Under the pieces are notes generated by a model, which was not told the DNA's origin, ran no database searches, and worked only from the letters and a program-made list of their open reading frames with translations. DNA of 60,478 nt from Flavobacteriaceae bacterium (GTDB lineage Bacteria; Bacteroidota; Bacteroidia; Flavobacteriales; Flavobacteriaceae): NCBI GenBank assembly GCA_024762795.1, contig JANTGS010000006.1, positions 1 to 60,478 of the forward strand, in the 5' to 3' direction. Positions 17,567 through 24,744 of this stretch are shown in pieces (the stretch's first letter is position 1; the number at the start of each line of letters is the position of its first letter). The translations under genes were made by a program, and so were the position numbers.

Positions 17567-18598
17567 ATGAAAAAAAAGATCCTGCTTATAGAAGATGATG
17601 CCATTGTAAGAGAAAATACAGCTGAGATACTCGGTTTAGCCAATTACACTGTGGTAACTGCAGAGAATGGCAAAAAGGGAATTGAAAAGGCACGTAAGGA
17701 TCATCCCGATCTTATCATTTGCGATATTCTGATGCCCGAACTTGATGGTTATGGGGTGATGCAGATCATCATGCGTAATAAATCACTGCAACATATTCCG
17801 GTAATTTTCTTAACAGCCAAAACCAATCATGAAGATATCAGAAAAGGGATGAATCTTGGAGCAGCGGATTATATTACAAAACCTTTTGAAGAATCAGAAT
17901 TGCTAAGTGCCGTATCTGTTCGTCTGAAACAAAAGAAAATACATGATAAAATGGCAGAACCGAATGAAGATGAGGAAGAACGTATCCGATGGAAAGATCT
18001 GGTAAAATATTTTAATAATAAAGAACGCCTCAACTTAAAAAAAGGAGCTGCGGTTTACAATGAAGGTTATACAGGCAATTTCATTTTTTACCTGATAAAA
18101 GGGGAGGTAAAAACCTATAAATACAATGAAGAAGGAAAAGAATTCATTACACGCATCTATAAACAGGGAGATTATTTCGGCTTTACTTCTTTTTTAAGGA
18201 ATAAAGCTCATTATGAAAATGCCGAGACTATTAAAAACAGTATTTTGATCAGGATACCACGGAGTGATTTTTTATCGGTGATCAGACAGAACCCCAAGCT
18301 CGCTTATCATTTTTTTGATCTGCTGTCCCTCGACCTGGAAAATATAAAAGATCACCTCATGCATCTGGCCTATGATTCCGTTAGAAAGAAAACCGCAAAT
18401 ATTCTGCTAAAGATGGAGAAAGAAATCAGTTCAGAAGGACTAATAGATATTTCCCGTTCTGATCTGGCCTGTATTATCGGGATAGCTAAAGAAACTCTTA
18501 TAAGAACCTTAAAAGAGTTCAAGGAGGAAAAACTCATTACTACCAATAGAAAATATATTCAGATCATTGACCGGGATAAACTGAGAAAAATTAAATAA
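17567..18598 (+). CDS. Response regulator fused to CRP/FNR DNA-binding module
   Basis: A 343-residue three-part protein. A REC domain (1-120) has the phosphorylation site CDILMPELDG at Asp53, the acidic pair EDD near the start and Lys in YITKPFEE. A cyclic-nucleotide-binding-like domain follows (about 145-260: KGAAVYNEGYTGNFIFYLIKG, YKQGDYFGF). It has no FNR-type Cys cluster. The C-terminal CRP-type winged helix carries SRSDLACIIGIAKETLIRTL. The recognition helix ETLIR keeps the Glu and Arg that in FNR (ETISR) read the TTGAT half-site. This fits the TTGAC/TTGAT boxes upstream of the next genes. Co-transcribed with the kinase; the likely activator of the local regulon. Confidence 0.93.
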   Translation: MKKKILLIEDDAIVRENTAEILGLANYTVVTAENGKKGIEKARKDHPDLIICDILMPELDGYGVMQIIMRNKSLQHIPVIFLTAKTNHEDIRKGMNLGAADYITKPFEESELLSAVSVRLKQKKIHDKMAEPNEDEEERIRWKDLVKYFNNKERLNLKKGAAVYNEGYTGNFIFYLIKGEVKTYKYNEEGKEFITRIYKQGDYFGFTSFLRNKAHYENAETIKNSILIRIPRSDFLSVIRQNPKLAYHFFDLLSLDLENIKDHLMHLAYDSVRKKTANILLKMEKEISSEGLIDISRSDLACIIGIAKETLIRTLKEFKEEKLITTNRKYIQIIDRDKLRKIK

Positions 18599-18602
18599 AA
18601 AA

Positions 18603-18667
18603 TGACCGTGGTCAGTGTTTTTGTTGACCGTCGTCAATGATATAAACCAATTTTCAGATTAACTTTA
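18603..18667 (+). promoter_or_regulatory. Dual FNR-like box promoter of the two-domain USP operon
   Basis: The distal box TGACCGTGGTCA (18603-18614, centre 18608.5) and proximal box TTGACCGTCGTCAA (18624-18637, centre 18630.5) are 22 bp apart. The -7-like TAACTTTA (18660-18667) starts 29.5 bp after the proximal centre. That corresponds to -41.5 if the -7 element spans -12 to -5. No TTTG -33 element is present, as expected for an activator-dependent promoter. The predicted start is near 18672. Confidence 0.7.
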
Positions 18668-18694
18668 TATGTTCAACATTAAAAGCTCATAGTC

Positions 18695-19537
18695 ATGAAA
18701 AAGATCTTATTACCTACCGATTTTTCTCCAAACTCGATCAATGCCATTCACTATGCATTAGACCTGTTTAAGGATGAAAAATGTATCTTTTATTTGCTGA
18801 ATGTTTATCGAGTTCCTTATGTTACAAATGAGGATGTGGCCTATGTAAATACTGAAGCACTGATAGATCTTGAAGAAGGCCTTAAAAAAACATCAGACGA
18901 GAAATTAAAGGAACTTGTGGAAAAATTAATGGCCGGAGGAAATAAAAACCATCTTTTTGAAGCAGAAAGCGATTACAATTTTTTGTCGGAATCTGTAAAA
19001 AGGATTGTTAAAGAAAAAGAGATCGATCTGATTGTAATGGGAACTAAAGGAGCTACCGGAGCCAAAGAAATCTTTATGGGAAGCAATACAGGTGATATCA
19101 TTATGAAGGTTGATTGCAATGTGCTGGCGATACCGGAAAAAGTGGTTTACAATGAGCTAAAGGAAATTACTTTCCCAACCGATTATGAGATCGGTTATGA
19201 TACAGGCGATCTTTCCTATCTTTTGAGCATAGCAAAAAAGCACAAGTCTGTGATCAGAGTATTACATGTGCAGGATGAACCTTTAACAGAAAAGCAGCTG
19301 AACAACAAAAACAATCTTGAAGATTTACTGGGGGATATTGAACACACTTATCACACTTTAACCGATTCCAGTTTTGAATCGGCAGTTAATCTTTTTACAC
19401 AAAGCAGAGGAAATATTGATATGATTGCTCTTATTGCAAGGCATTATAGCTTTTTCCAGCGATTGTTTTTCAGGCCTAAGGTTGAAGAATTGAGTTTTCA
19501 TACCAGAATTCCGTTGTTGGTTTTACATAAAAATTAA
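18695..19537 (+). CDS. Universal stress protein, two tandem USP domains
   Basis: A 280-residue protein made of two UspA folds. The first (1-150) is complete: KKILLPTDFSPNSINAIHYA at the N-terminus, then LIVMGTKGATGAKEIFMGS as the nucleotide loop and CNVLAIPE. The second (about 155-280: ITFPTDYEIGYDTGDLSYLL, IRVLHVQDEPL, IPLLVLHKN) lacks a clear ATP-binding glycine loop and may be structural. Tandem USPs of this size are common in Bacteroidota stress and anoxia responses. The gene is preceded by the dual-box promoter and followed after 5 bases by a membrane protein gene in the same operon. Confidence 0.94.
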   Translation: MKKILLPTDFSPNSINAIHYALDLFKDEKCIFYLLNVYRVPYVTNEDVAYVNTEALIDLEEGLKKTSDEKLKELVEKLMAGGNKNHLFEAESDYNFLSESVKRIVKEKEIDLIVMGTKGATGAKEIFMGSNTGDIIMKVDCNVLAIPEKVVYNELKEITFPTDYEIGYDTGDLSYLLSIAKKHKSVIRVLHVQDEPLTEKQLNNKNNLEDLLGDIEHTYHTLTDSSFESAVNLFTQSRGNIDMIALIARHYSFFQRLFFRPKVEELSFHTRIPLLVLHKN

Positions 19538-19542
19538 TTGAG

Positions 19543-19932
19543 ATGATGGATATCAGTATTTTTTTAGCAAAGTTTTGGGGGTGGTATATGATTACTTTTT
19601 TTGTATTGATTATGCTTTATCCGAAAAGGATCAAACAGCTTTTTGATTTTTCATCAGATGATAAATTTGCCATCATTATATCTTTTATGGCCATTATTAT
19701 TGGTCTTCTCAATATCATTGCTCATGATTTATGGGTGGGTGACTGGCGTATAATTATTACCCTTTTAGGATGGATGGCCTTTATAAAAGGAATCGTAATT
19801 TTTGCTTTTCCGGATATCAATAAGAATTGGCTGGAAAACATAGATTTTAAATGGTTTCAGTTTATTGTTTTCTTACTTTTCCTAATGGGAATCTTCCTTT
19901 TGAATCAGGCTTATGTCTGGGTGCAAATATGA
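19543..19932 (+). CDS. Small four-helix membrane protein
   Basis: A 129-residue integral membrane protein with about four hydrophobic helices: FWGWYMITFFVLIMLYP, FAIIISFMAIIIGLLNIIA, IITLLGWMAFIKGIVIFAF and FIVFLLFLMGIFLLNQAYV. A conserved-looking HDLWVGDWR loop lies between helices 2 and 3. I do not recognise a function. It is co-transcribed with the two-domain USP (5-base gap), so it belongs to the regulon controlled from 18603-18667. An ATGATG start allows initiation at either codon. Confidence 0.85.
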   Translation: MMDISIFLAKFWGWYMITFFVLIMLYPKRIKQLFDFSSDDKFAIIISFMAIIIGLLNIIAHDLWVGDWRIIITLLGWMAFIKGIVIFAFPDINKNWLENIDFKWFQFIVFLLFLMGIFLLNQAYVWVQI

Positions 19933-19936
19933 GAGA

Positions 19937-20002
19937 TTGATAAGAATCAACTTTTTAATTGACCACGGTCATTGTATCGGCCTAAACTACGTCATACATT
20001 TG
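19937..20002 (+). promoter_or_regulatory. Dual FNR-like box promoter facing a gene-less interval
   Basis: The distal box TTGATAAGAATCAA (19937-19950, perfect FNR consensus, centre 19943.5) and proximal box TTGACCACGGTCAT (19959-19972, centre 19965.5) are 22 bp apart. The -7 element TACATTTG (19995-20002), a perfect TAnnTTTG, starts 29.5 bp after the proximal centre. It points into an interval without a normal gene. The predicted start is near 20007. The distal box was found by looking at the position predicted from the other promoters. Confidence 0.75.
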
Positions 20003-20006
20003 TACT

Positions 20007-20220
20007 TGTATTAAAAATATTTAAGTTCTTTAAAATTACTATGAAGATAGAGGTTGAAATGATGACGAAGTTTGTTTCAACCGTTTTGAAGTAAGAGGAT
20101 TATTTATCGTTCTTTAAAAGAAAAAACTTTATAACGAGAGTTAGTGAAGAAATGTGTTTTAAAGAGGGGTAAAAACAAGTTACTTCAACAGAACAGAGAG
20201 CATTTGCTCTCTGTTCTCGT
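20007..20220 (+). ncRNA. Candidate regulated small RNA (about 210 nt)
   Basis: The interval from the predicted start to a strong hairpin. Internal pairing: GGTTGAAA/TTTCAACC (20052-20059 with 20075-20082) and TTGAAGTAA/TTACTTCAA (20086-20094 with 20180-20188). At the 3' end is a perfect 11-bp stem GAACAGAGAGC/GCTCTCTGTTC (20191-20201, 20206-20216) with an ATTT loop. The bases after it (TCGTTT) form only a poor U tract, so termination there is uncertain. A 17-codon frame (20041-20094, MKIEVEMMTKFVSTVLK) starts 34 bases into the transcript, so the product could be a micropeptide or a leader instead. No rRNA, tRNA or known RNA family is recognised. Confidence 0.5.
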
Positions 20221-20250
20221 TTAAAGTGGTTTTGATTTTTTACTTTAATG

Positions 20251-20316
20251 TTGACCACAATCAATTTAAAAACTGATTGTGATCATTGTTGAAATTTTAT
20301 TTTACCAATAATTTCG
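20251..20316 (+). promoter_or_regulatory. Dual FNR-like box promoter of hsp20
   Basis: The distal box TTGACCACAATCAA (20251-20264, centre 20257.5) and proximal box TGATTGTGATCA (20274-20285, centre 20279.5) are 22 bp apart. The -7-like TAATTTCG (20309-20316) starts 29.5 bp after the proximal centre. The geometry is identical to the promoters at 18603 and 19937. The predicted start is near 20321, giving a 39-base leader for hsp20. Confidence 0.72.
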
Positions 20317-20359
20317 TATAGAATTAAAAAAGGGAGTTTAACTTTTAAATTTTAAGGTC

Positions 20360-20806
20360 ATGACTTTAGTAAAATTAAAAAAACACAGGTTACCATGGTA
20401 CGACACCATGTTTAACGATCTGATGGGTACTGACAGGTTGCTTACCAATGATTTCTTTCTGGAAAACAAATGGATCCCTGAAATGAACATCAAGGAAAAT
20501 GAAAAGGATTTTGAAATAGAACTGGCAGTTCCGGGATTTGATAAGAAAGATTTTAACATCTCTATTGAAAACGGAATCTTGTATCTCTCTGCTGAAAAGC
20601 AAGACAAAATCAGTGAAGAAGAGGAGAATAAGTATACCAGGAGAGAATTTCATTATCATTCTTTTACCCGTACTATGACACTGCCTGAAAATGTGAATGA
20701 AAAAGAACATATTGTAGCCAATTACAAAAACGGAATTTTAAAGATCACACTTGAAAAATTACCTGAAGGACAATTAACACATAAGAAGATTATTAAAATT
20801 TCTTAG
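20360..20806 (+). CDS. Hsp20/alpha-crystallin family small heat shock protein
   Basis: A 148-residue ATP-independent holdase. The short N-terminal arm ends at WIPEMNIKENEKDF. The alpha-crystallin domain runs from there to about residue 140, with IELAVPGFDKKDFNISIENG, the beta6 loop region YTRREFHYHSFTRTMTLPEN and the signature ANYKNGILKITLEK. It prevents aggregation of unfolded proteins. It is monocistronic, with its own FNR-like dual-box promoter, so it is probably induced with the USP genes, not by heat alone. The start codon sits in GGTCATGAC, a short palindrome that I do not interpret. Confidence 0.96.
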   Translation: MTLVKLKKHRLPWYDTMFNDLMGTDRLLTNDFFLENKWIPEMNIKENEKDFEIELAVPGFDKKDFNISIENGILYLSAEKQDKISEEEENKYTRREFHYHSFTRTMTLPENVNEKEHIVANYKNGILKITLEKLPEGQLTHKKIIKIS

Positions 20807-20848
20807 GAAATGTTATGAGATAAGTTGACGGAAATAACGAATTTATTT

Positions 20849-20920
20849 TTTTCATTATCAAGGCAAAATATTCAAGCGTAGCCTAAGCTATGGTTTGGTA
20901 TTTTAACGATGAAAAAGGAA
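20849..20920. repeat. Imperfect intergenic palindrome
   Basis: In the 347-base gap after hsp20, a long imperfect inverted repeat is centred at 20884.5 on TAGC-CTAA-GCTA. Its outer arms pair TTTTTCATTATCAAGGC with AACGATGAAAAA and AAAATATT with GGTATTTT. It looks like a dispersed Bacteroidota intergenic hairpin, or the 3' end structure of hsp20. No U tract makes it a convincing terminator. Confidence 0.4.
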
Positions 20921-20976
20921 AAAAGAACAAGTTAATATGGCGAGTTATTCCATAATAATTCCTTAGTTGATATGAG

Positions 20977-21112
20977 GAGGTCTCAAGATTGTCTTTATGT
21001 TGTTTTAAGACGGGCGTAATTAGCCCGGAAGAAACGGGTGTATTGATATTGAGTTTAATAAAGTTTGAAACCTTGACTGTTTTGCAACATGAGTTGATTT
21101 TGAGACAGCCTC
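20977..21112 (+). other. Structured leader-like region before the coiled-coil gene
   Basis: A closing stem pairs GAGGTCTCAA (20977-20986) with TTGAGAC-AG-CCTC (21100-21112, a two-base bulge). Inside, CGGGC (21011-21015) pairs with GCCCG (21023-21027), while CCCG of the latter could pair instead with CGGG (21035-21038). These are two mutually exclusive hairpins. It sits 42 bases before the next start codon. It could be a structured 5' leader or small RNA; I recognise no riboswitch class. Confidence 0.35.
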
Positions 21113-21153
21113 TTTTAAAGAAAAAGATTATTAACTGTTAAAAATTGAGGTCT

Positions 21154-21588
21154 ATGAAACCGGAAAAAGAAAAATTCAGAAAAACATTGTACAAAGCCAG
21201 TTCAGAAAATGAGAAATGGATGTCGGAACTTGAGTTTATGCAAGATGAACAAAAATTTCTGGAACACTTATTAAGTTCTCATTTTCTTGATCTGAGTACG
21301 GATCAGTATTATGAACCCACAAAAAAGCTGATTCAGAAGCTAAAAAATGTTGAAAAGATGAGCAATGAATTGTCTGATCTGCTTCAAACACATAACAAGC
21401 ATCTGGCAACGCTTATTGAAAGTTTACAACTCAAAGGTAAAAAAGAGTTTAAAAGGGAACATAAAAGAATCGAATCAGAATTTGATCACTACTCTTTGAA
21501 CCTTAAGTATATTAAAAAGAAAATTTTTGCAATGATTAAAGACATTATGAAAAATCATAAACAGAAATTATTAATTGCAGAAGAATAA
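21154..21588 (+). CDS. Coiled-coil protein of unknown function
   Basis: About 144 residues from the ATG of MKPEKEKFRKTL; an in-frame TTG three codons upstream is less likely. The protein is highly charged and predicted all-helical (SNELSDLLQTHNKHLATLIE, SLNLKYIKKKIFAMIKDIMK), with no signal peptide or membrane segment. I do not recognise a family beyond 'coiled coil'. Its place at the end of the stress island suggests a stress role. I found no FNR-like box plus -7 element at the characteristic spacing in front of it, so regulation may be by read-through from hsp20 or the structured leader. It ends at a bidirectional terminator. Confidence 0.75.
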   Translation: MKPEKEKFRKTLYKASSENEKWMSELEFMQDEQKFLEHLLSSHFLDLSTDQYYEPTKKLIQKLKNVEKMSNELSDLLQTHNKHLATLIESLQLKGKKEFKREHKRIESEFDHYSLNLKYIKKKIFAMIKDIMKNHKQKLLIAEE

Positions 21589-21614
21589 TTGAAATCCCCC
21601 TCAAAATGTTGTTG

Positions 21615-21650
21615 AAATGCTGTTTGAAAATTATATTTCAAACAGCATTT
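21615..21650. terminator. Bidirectional terminator between convergent genes
   Basis: A perfect 15-bp stem AAATGCTGTTTGAAA / TTTCAAACAGCATTT with a 6-base loop lies between the coiled-coil gene (plus) and the last gene of the minus-strand starch operon. T-rich flanks are on both sides. Confidence 0.85.
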
Positions 21651-21653
21651 TTA

Positions 21654-23087
21654 TTACTCCTTAAGGATTAAATATTCCCAGGGTTTGAACACTAGTTTTT
21701 GCTTTTTGACTAAATTGATATCCTTCCCTGAAAAGGCGTTTTTAAAAGCACCTTCCAGAGGCATTGTAAATTCAGTCTGATTTTTATTCAGATTTGCTAT
21801 AAACCAGAGTTTTTTCCCGTCTTTTTCTCTTTTAAAAGCAAGGATTTTCTCATCGTCAGAAGTATTGATCCGGGTATAATCAGCTGCAATTTTTCCACCG
21901 TTGATCGCCTTACATTCATTTTTTAGTTTTCCCAGTTTTGTATATAGTTCAAAGAATTTTCCTGTGTTTTTTACAATAGTATCTTTTTCAAAGAACTTGA
22001 GTCTTTTATTCATACCGTATTCTTGTCCGCTGTAGATCAGTGGCATTCCCGGGGCAGCATAGGTAAGTGCTGCAAATACTTCGGCAGCATCTCCCATACG
22101 CTCAAAAACGGTTCCGTTCCATGAATTTTCATCGTGATTTGAGGTGAAATTCATCAGTATATCATCATCGGCATACATTGTATCAACCTGAACCATACGA
22201 TCATCCCAGGCTTTTACATTTTTTTCACCCTGTGCTATTGCATTCATGATATGATGCGTATCCCATCCGTAGGCCATATCGAACAGATGGTCCTTCATCA
22301 ATTCGGGCTCCCAGGCTTCTGCCAGCATAAAGATATTTTTTTCTTTTCTGAGCTCAGGAATGGCCTGTTCCCAGAAATCTGTAGGTACGGATCCGGCCAC
22401 ATCACATCGGAATCCATCTATATTTTCATTGTCAATCCAGTATTTCATATCGGCGATCATGGTTTTTCTCAGATCTTTGTTGTCGTAGTTCAGATCGGCC
22501 ACATCAGCCCAGCCCACAGGAGTACCATCTTCTTTTAGAGGTTCTGTGATCTCGCCTTTTGCATTTTTAGTGTAAAAATCAGGGTGTTCCTTAATCCATA
22601 TATGATCCCATCCGGTATGATTCGGTACCCAGTCGATCACTACATAAATTCCATTCTCATGTGCTGTTTTTACCAGTTTCCTGAAATCATCAATATTGCC
22701 AAACTCCGGATTGATCTTTCTAAAATCGGTTACAGCGTAATAACTCCCCAGATATTTTTCACGTTCTTTCGGATCTTTGATCTCTGAAGCGAATTTATCA
22801 CCGGTAGCTTTTCTTTTGGTATGCGAGATCGGGAATATGGGCATTACCCATAAGATCTTAACGCCCAGTTCTTTTAATTTGGGAATATCCTGCGTAAAGG
22901 CATTAAAACTTCCTTCCGGTGAATATTGCCTGATATTGGCTTCATAAATTACTGCTGATTCAAGAACCTGATCTGAGATCGGTGCCAGTTGTTCTTTCTG
23001 ATCAGCTTTTACTTCTTGTTTTTTTACCTCCTGTTTGCAGGAAATTAAAAATGCAAACAGTACAAATACAATTGATATTTTTTTCAT
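21654..23087 (-). CDS. GH13 alpha-amylase family lipoprotein
   Basis: A 477-residue surface or periplasmic lipoprotein (KKISIVFVLFAFLISCKQE, lipobox ISC). The (beta/alpha)8 GH13 catalytic domain shows the usual regions: DWVPNHTGWDH (region I), GFRCDVAGSVP (nucleophile Asp), MLAEAWEPE (acid/base Glu) and TSNHDENSW (transition-state Asp). A small C-terminal beta domain ends LVFKPWEYLILKE. The enzyme acts on alpha-1,4-glucans or maltooligosaccharides. It is the last gene of the operon, 10 bases after another GH13 gene. The exact product pattern cannot be read from sequence. Confidence 0.93.
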   Translation of the reverse strand: MKKISIVFVLFAFLISCKQEVKKQEVKADQKEQLAPISDQVLESAVIYEANIRQYSPEGSFNAFTQDIPKLKELGVKILWVMPIFPISHTKRKATGDKFASEIKDPKEREKYLGSYYAVTDFRKINPEFGNIDDFRKLVKTAHENGIYVVIDWVPNHTGWDHIWIKEHPDFYTKNAKGEITEPLKEDGTPVGWADVADLNYDNKDLRKTMIADMKYWIDNENIDGFRCDVAGSVPTDFWEQAIPELRKEKNIFMLAEAWEPELMKDHLFDMAYGWDTHHIMNAIAQGEKNVKAWDDRMVQVDTMYADDDILMNFTSNHDENSWNGTVFERMGDAAEVFAALTYAAPGMPLIYSGQEYGMNKRLKFFEKDTIVKNTGKFFELYTKLGKLKNECKAINGGKIAADYTRINTSDDEKILAFKREKDGKKLWFIANLNKNQTEFTMPLEGAFKNAFSGKDINLVKKQKLVFKPWEYLILKE

Positions 23088-23097
23088 TACTTTCTAT

Positions 23098-24744
23098 TTA
23101 TTTTTCTAATAAAACAATTTTAAATTGGGTATTTAATTTAATTTCTCCGTCTTTTACAGTAGCTTTTTTATTGGAATAACGGTCGGTAAGTACCGTTCCA
23201 TCCTTAAAAACTGAGTTTACCCGGATGGTTTTTTCTCCTTTTGGCAGATCAAGACCTGCAATGATCTGATCTGTAAAACTTCCTTTGGTATATTTTCTGC
23301 TGAAAACATAGGGTTCTTCACTAATCATTTTATGAATTCCCGCACCAACAGCCGGATGATCTCTACGGAATCTTCCCAGTTTTTGCCAGTGTTCTAAAAT
23401 TCTTTTAGTCTTCGGATCATTTTTTATCTCCTCCCAGTTCATAAACGATCGTAAGGTGGCATCTCCAACAGTACCTTCGATATCCAGTGATCGTGCAGAT
23501 TCATCTCCGTAATAGATTTGTGAAGTGCCGGGAGATAAAAGGAGTTTGTTAGCAGCTTCAAAATTACGGGTACGTTCTTTATCAAAAGGTTGCCCGTCAT
23601 CATGTGAAGTGAGGTAATTTAAAACTCCGTAGCCATTGAGTTCGTTATGCAGTTTATCACTGTATTTAGAAAAGATAAATTCATAATCCTTTTGTGCATC
23701 GTATTTAAACTCAAAGTTGATCAGACTCTGAAAACCATTCTTAAAATAGTTCACTTTTTTATCGCTAAAATCATACAACTGCCCTGAACTGATTCCGTAT
23801 CCGTACACTTCTCCTACGAGATAGAAATTATTATCGTCTAAAACTTTGTCCTGATGATGTTCTTTCCATTCCGCGAAAGCGAAATCACACTCCTTTTTAA
23901 ATTCATCCCAAACCGTTTCTTCGGTATGTTTTACCGTATCGGCCCGGTAAGCGTCGATGCCAAATTCCCGGATATAATCGGTAAGCCATTTGATGATATA
24001 GAAACGCGGAGCTCTCGGATAGCCTGTTCGCTCAAAGAAAGCATTTAGTTCAGTTATTTCCTTATCGTATCTGCCTTCAGCTTTCCATTTGTCGGTCAAC
24101 ATCTTTGGCAATTCAACATCTTTGTTGCTTTCGGTTAGAATATCCGGAAGATTTTTAACCAGAGTGCAGGAGGTTGTGCTTTTAAAATCTTTATAATCGC
24201 ATTGCGGATCGGTGCGCACCCAGTTGTCCGGCCATACCGGATCTTCTTTTGTAATAGGCCCGGTATGATTGATCACACCATCCAGCACGATACGGATTCC
24301 CTTTTGATGTGCTTTTTCCACCAGTTCTTTCAGCTCTTCTTTTGTTCCGAAATTTGGATCAAGTGCAGTCCAGTCTTTGGCCCAGTACCCATGATATCCG
24401 TAAGTATTTCCGGTGCCTTCATTTACACTTCCGTGGATCTGTTCAATGATAGGGGTAAGCCATATAGCATTGATACCCAAATCAGTAAAATAATTCTTAT
24501 CGATCTTCCGGATGATCCCTTTGAGGTCGCCTCCTTCAAAACCTCTGAGTTTTCCGGTTTTTTTAGTACGGTTGAAATTAACATCATTTGACTTGTCCCC
24601 ATTGTAAAACCTGTCGGTAAGAAGAAAATACAGATTGGCACCTTCCCAAACAAAAACTTGTTGTGAGTGGGGTGTTTTTTGTTGACTATACAAATCAGGC
24701 ATGACTATAAGGAATATTAAAAGTGTAAAAATTTTCGGCATCAT
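23098..24744 (-). CDS. GH13 alpha-amylase family protein, secreted
   Basis: About 548 residues. I place the start at the ATGATG that overlaps the stop of the GH31 gene (TAATGATG at 24746-24739), because a signal peptide follows (KIFTLLIFLIVMPDLYSQ); an upstream frame extension lacks one. GH13 motifs: VLDGVINHTGP (region I), GIDAYRADTVKH (nucleophile Asp), FYLVGEVYGYG (Glu) and NYLTSHDDGQPF (Asp). A long loop between regions I and II contains Cys residues. The C-terminal beta domain ends NTQFKIVLLEK. Translational coupling with GH31 suggests matched amounts of the two enzymes in periplasmic maltodextrin breakdown. Confidence 0.93.
   Translation of the reverse strand: MMPKIFTLLIFLIVMPDLYSQQKTPHSQQVFVWEGANLYFLLTDRFYNGDKSNDVNFNRTKKTGKLRGFEGGDLKGIIRKIDKNYFTDLGINAIWLTPIIEQIHGSVNEGTGNTYGYHGYWAKDWTALDPNFGTKEELKELVEKAHQKGIRIVLDGVINHTGPITKEDPVWPDNWVRTDPQCDYKDFKSTTSCTLVKNLPDILTESNKDVELPKMLTDKWKAEGRYDKEITELNAFFERTGYPRAPRFYIIKWLTDYIREFGIDAYRADTVKHTEETVWDEFKKECDFAFAEWKEHHQDKVLDDNNFYLVGEVYGYGISSGQLYDFSDKKVNYFKNGFQSLINFEFKYDAQKDYEFIFSKYSDKLHNELNGYGVLNYLTSHDDGQPFDKERTRNFEAANKLLLSPGTSQIYYGDESARSLDIEGTVGDATLRSFMNWEEIKNDPKTKRILEHWQKLGRFRRDHPAVGAGIHKMISEEPYVFSRKYTKGSFTDQIIAGLDLPKGEKTIRVNSVFKDGTVLTDRYSNKKATVKDGEIKLNTQFKIVLLEK

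Noticed and set aside
20191-20220. Confident call of a Rho-independent terminator at the hairpin of the candidate RNA
   Set aside because: The stem is perfect but the following TCGTTT is a weak U tract, so it is described only as the probable 3' end.
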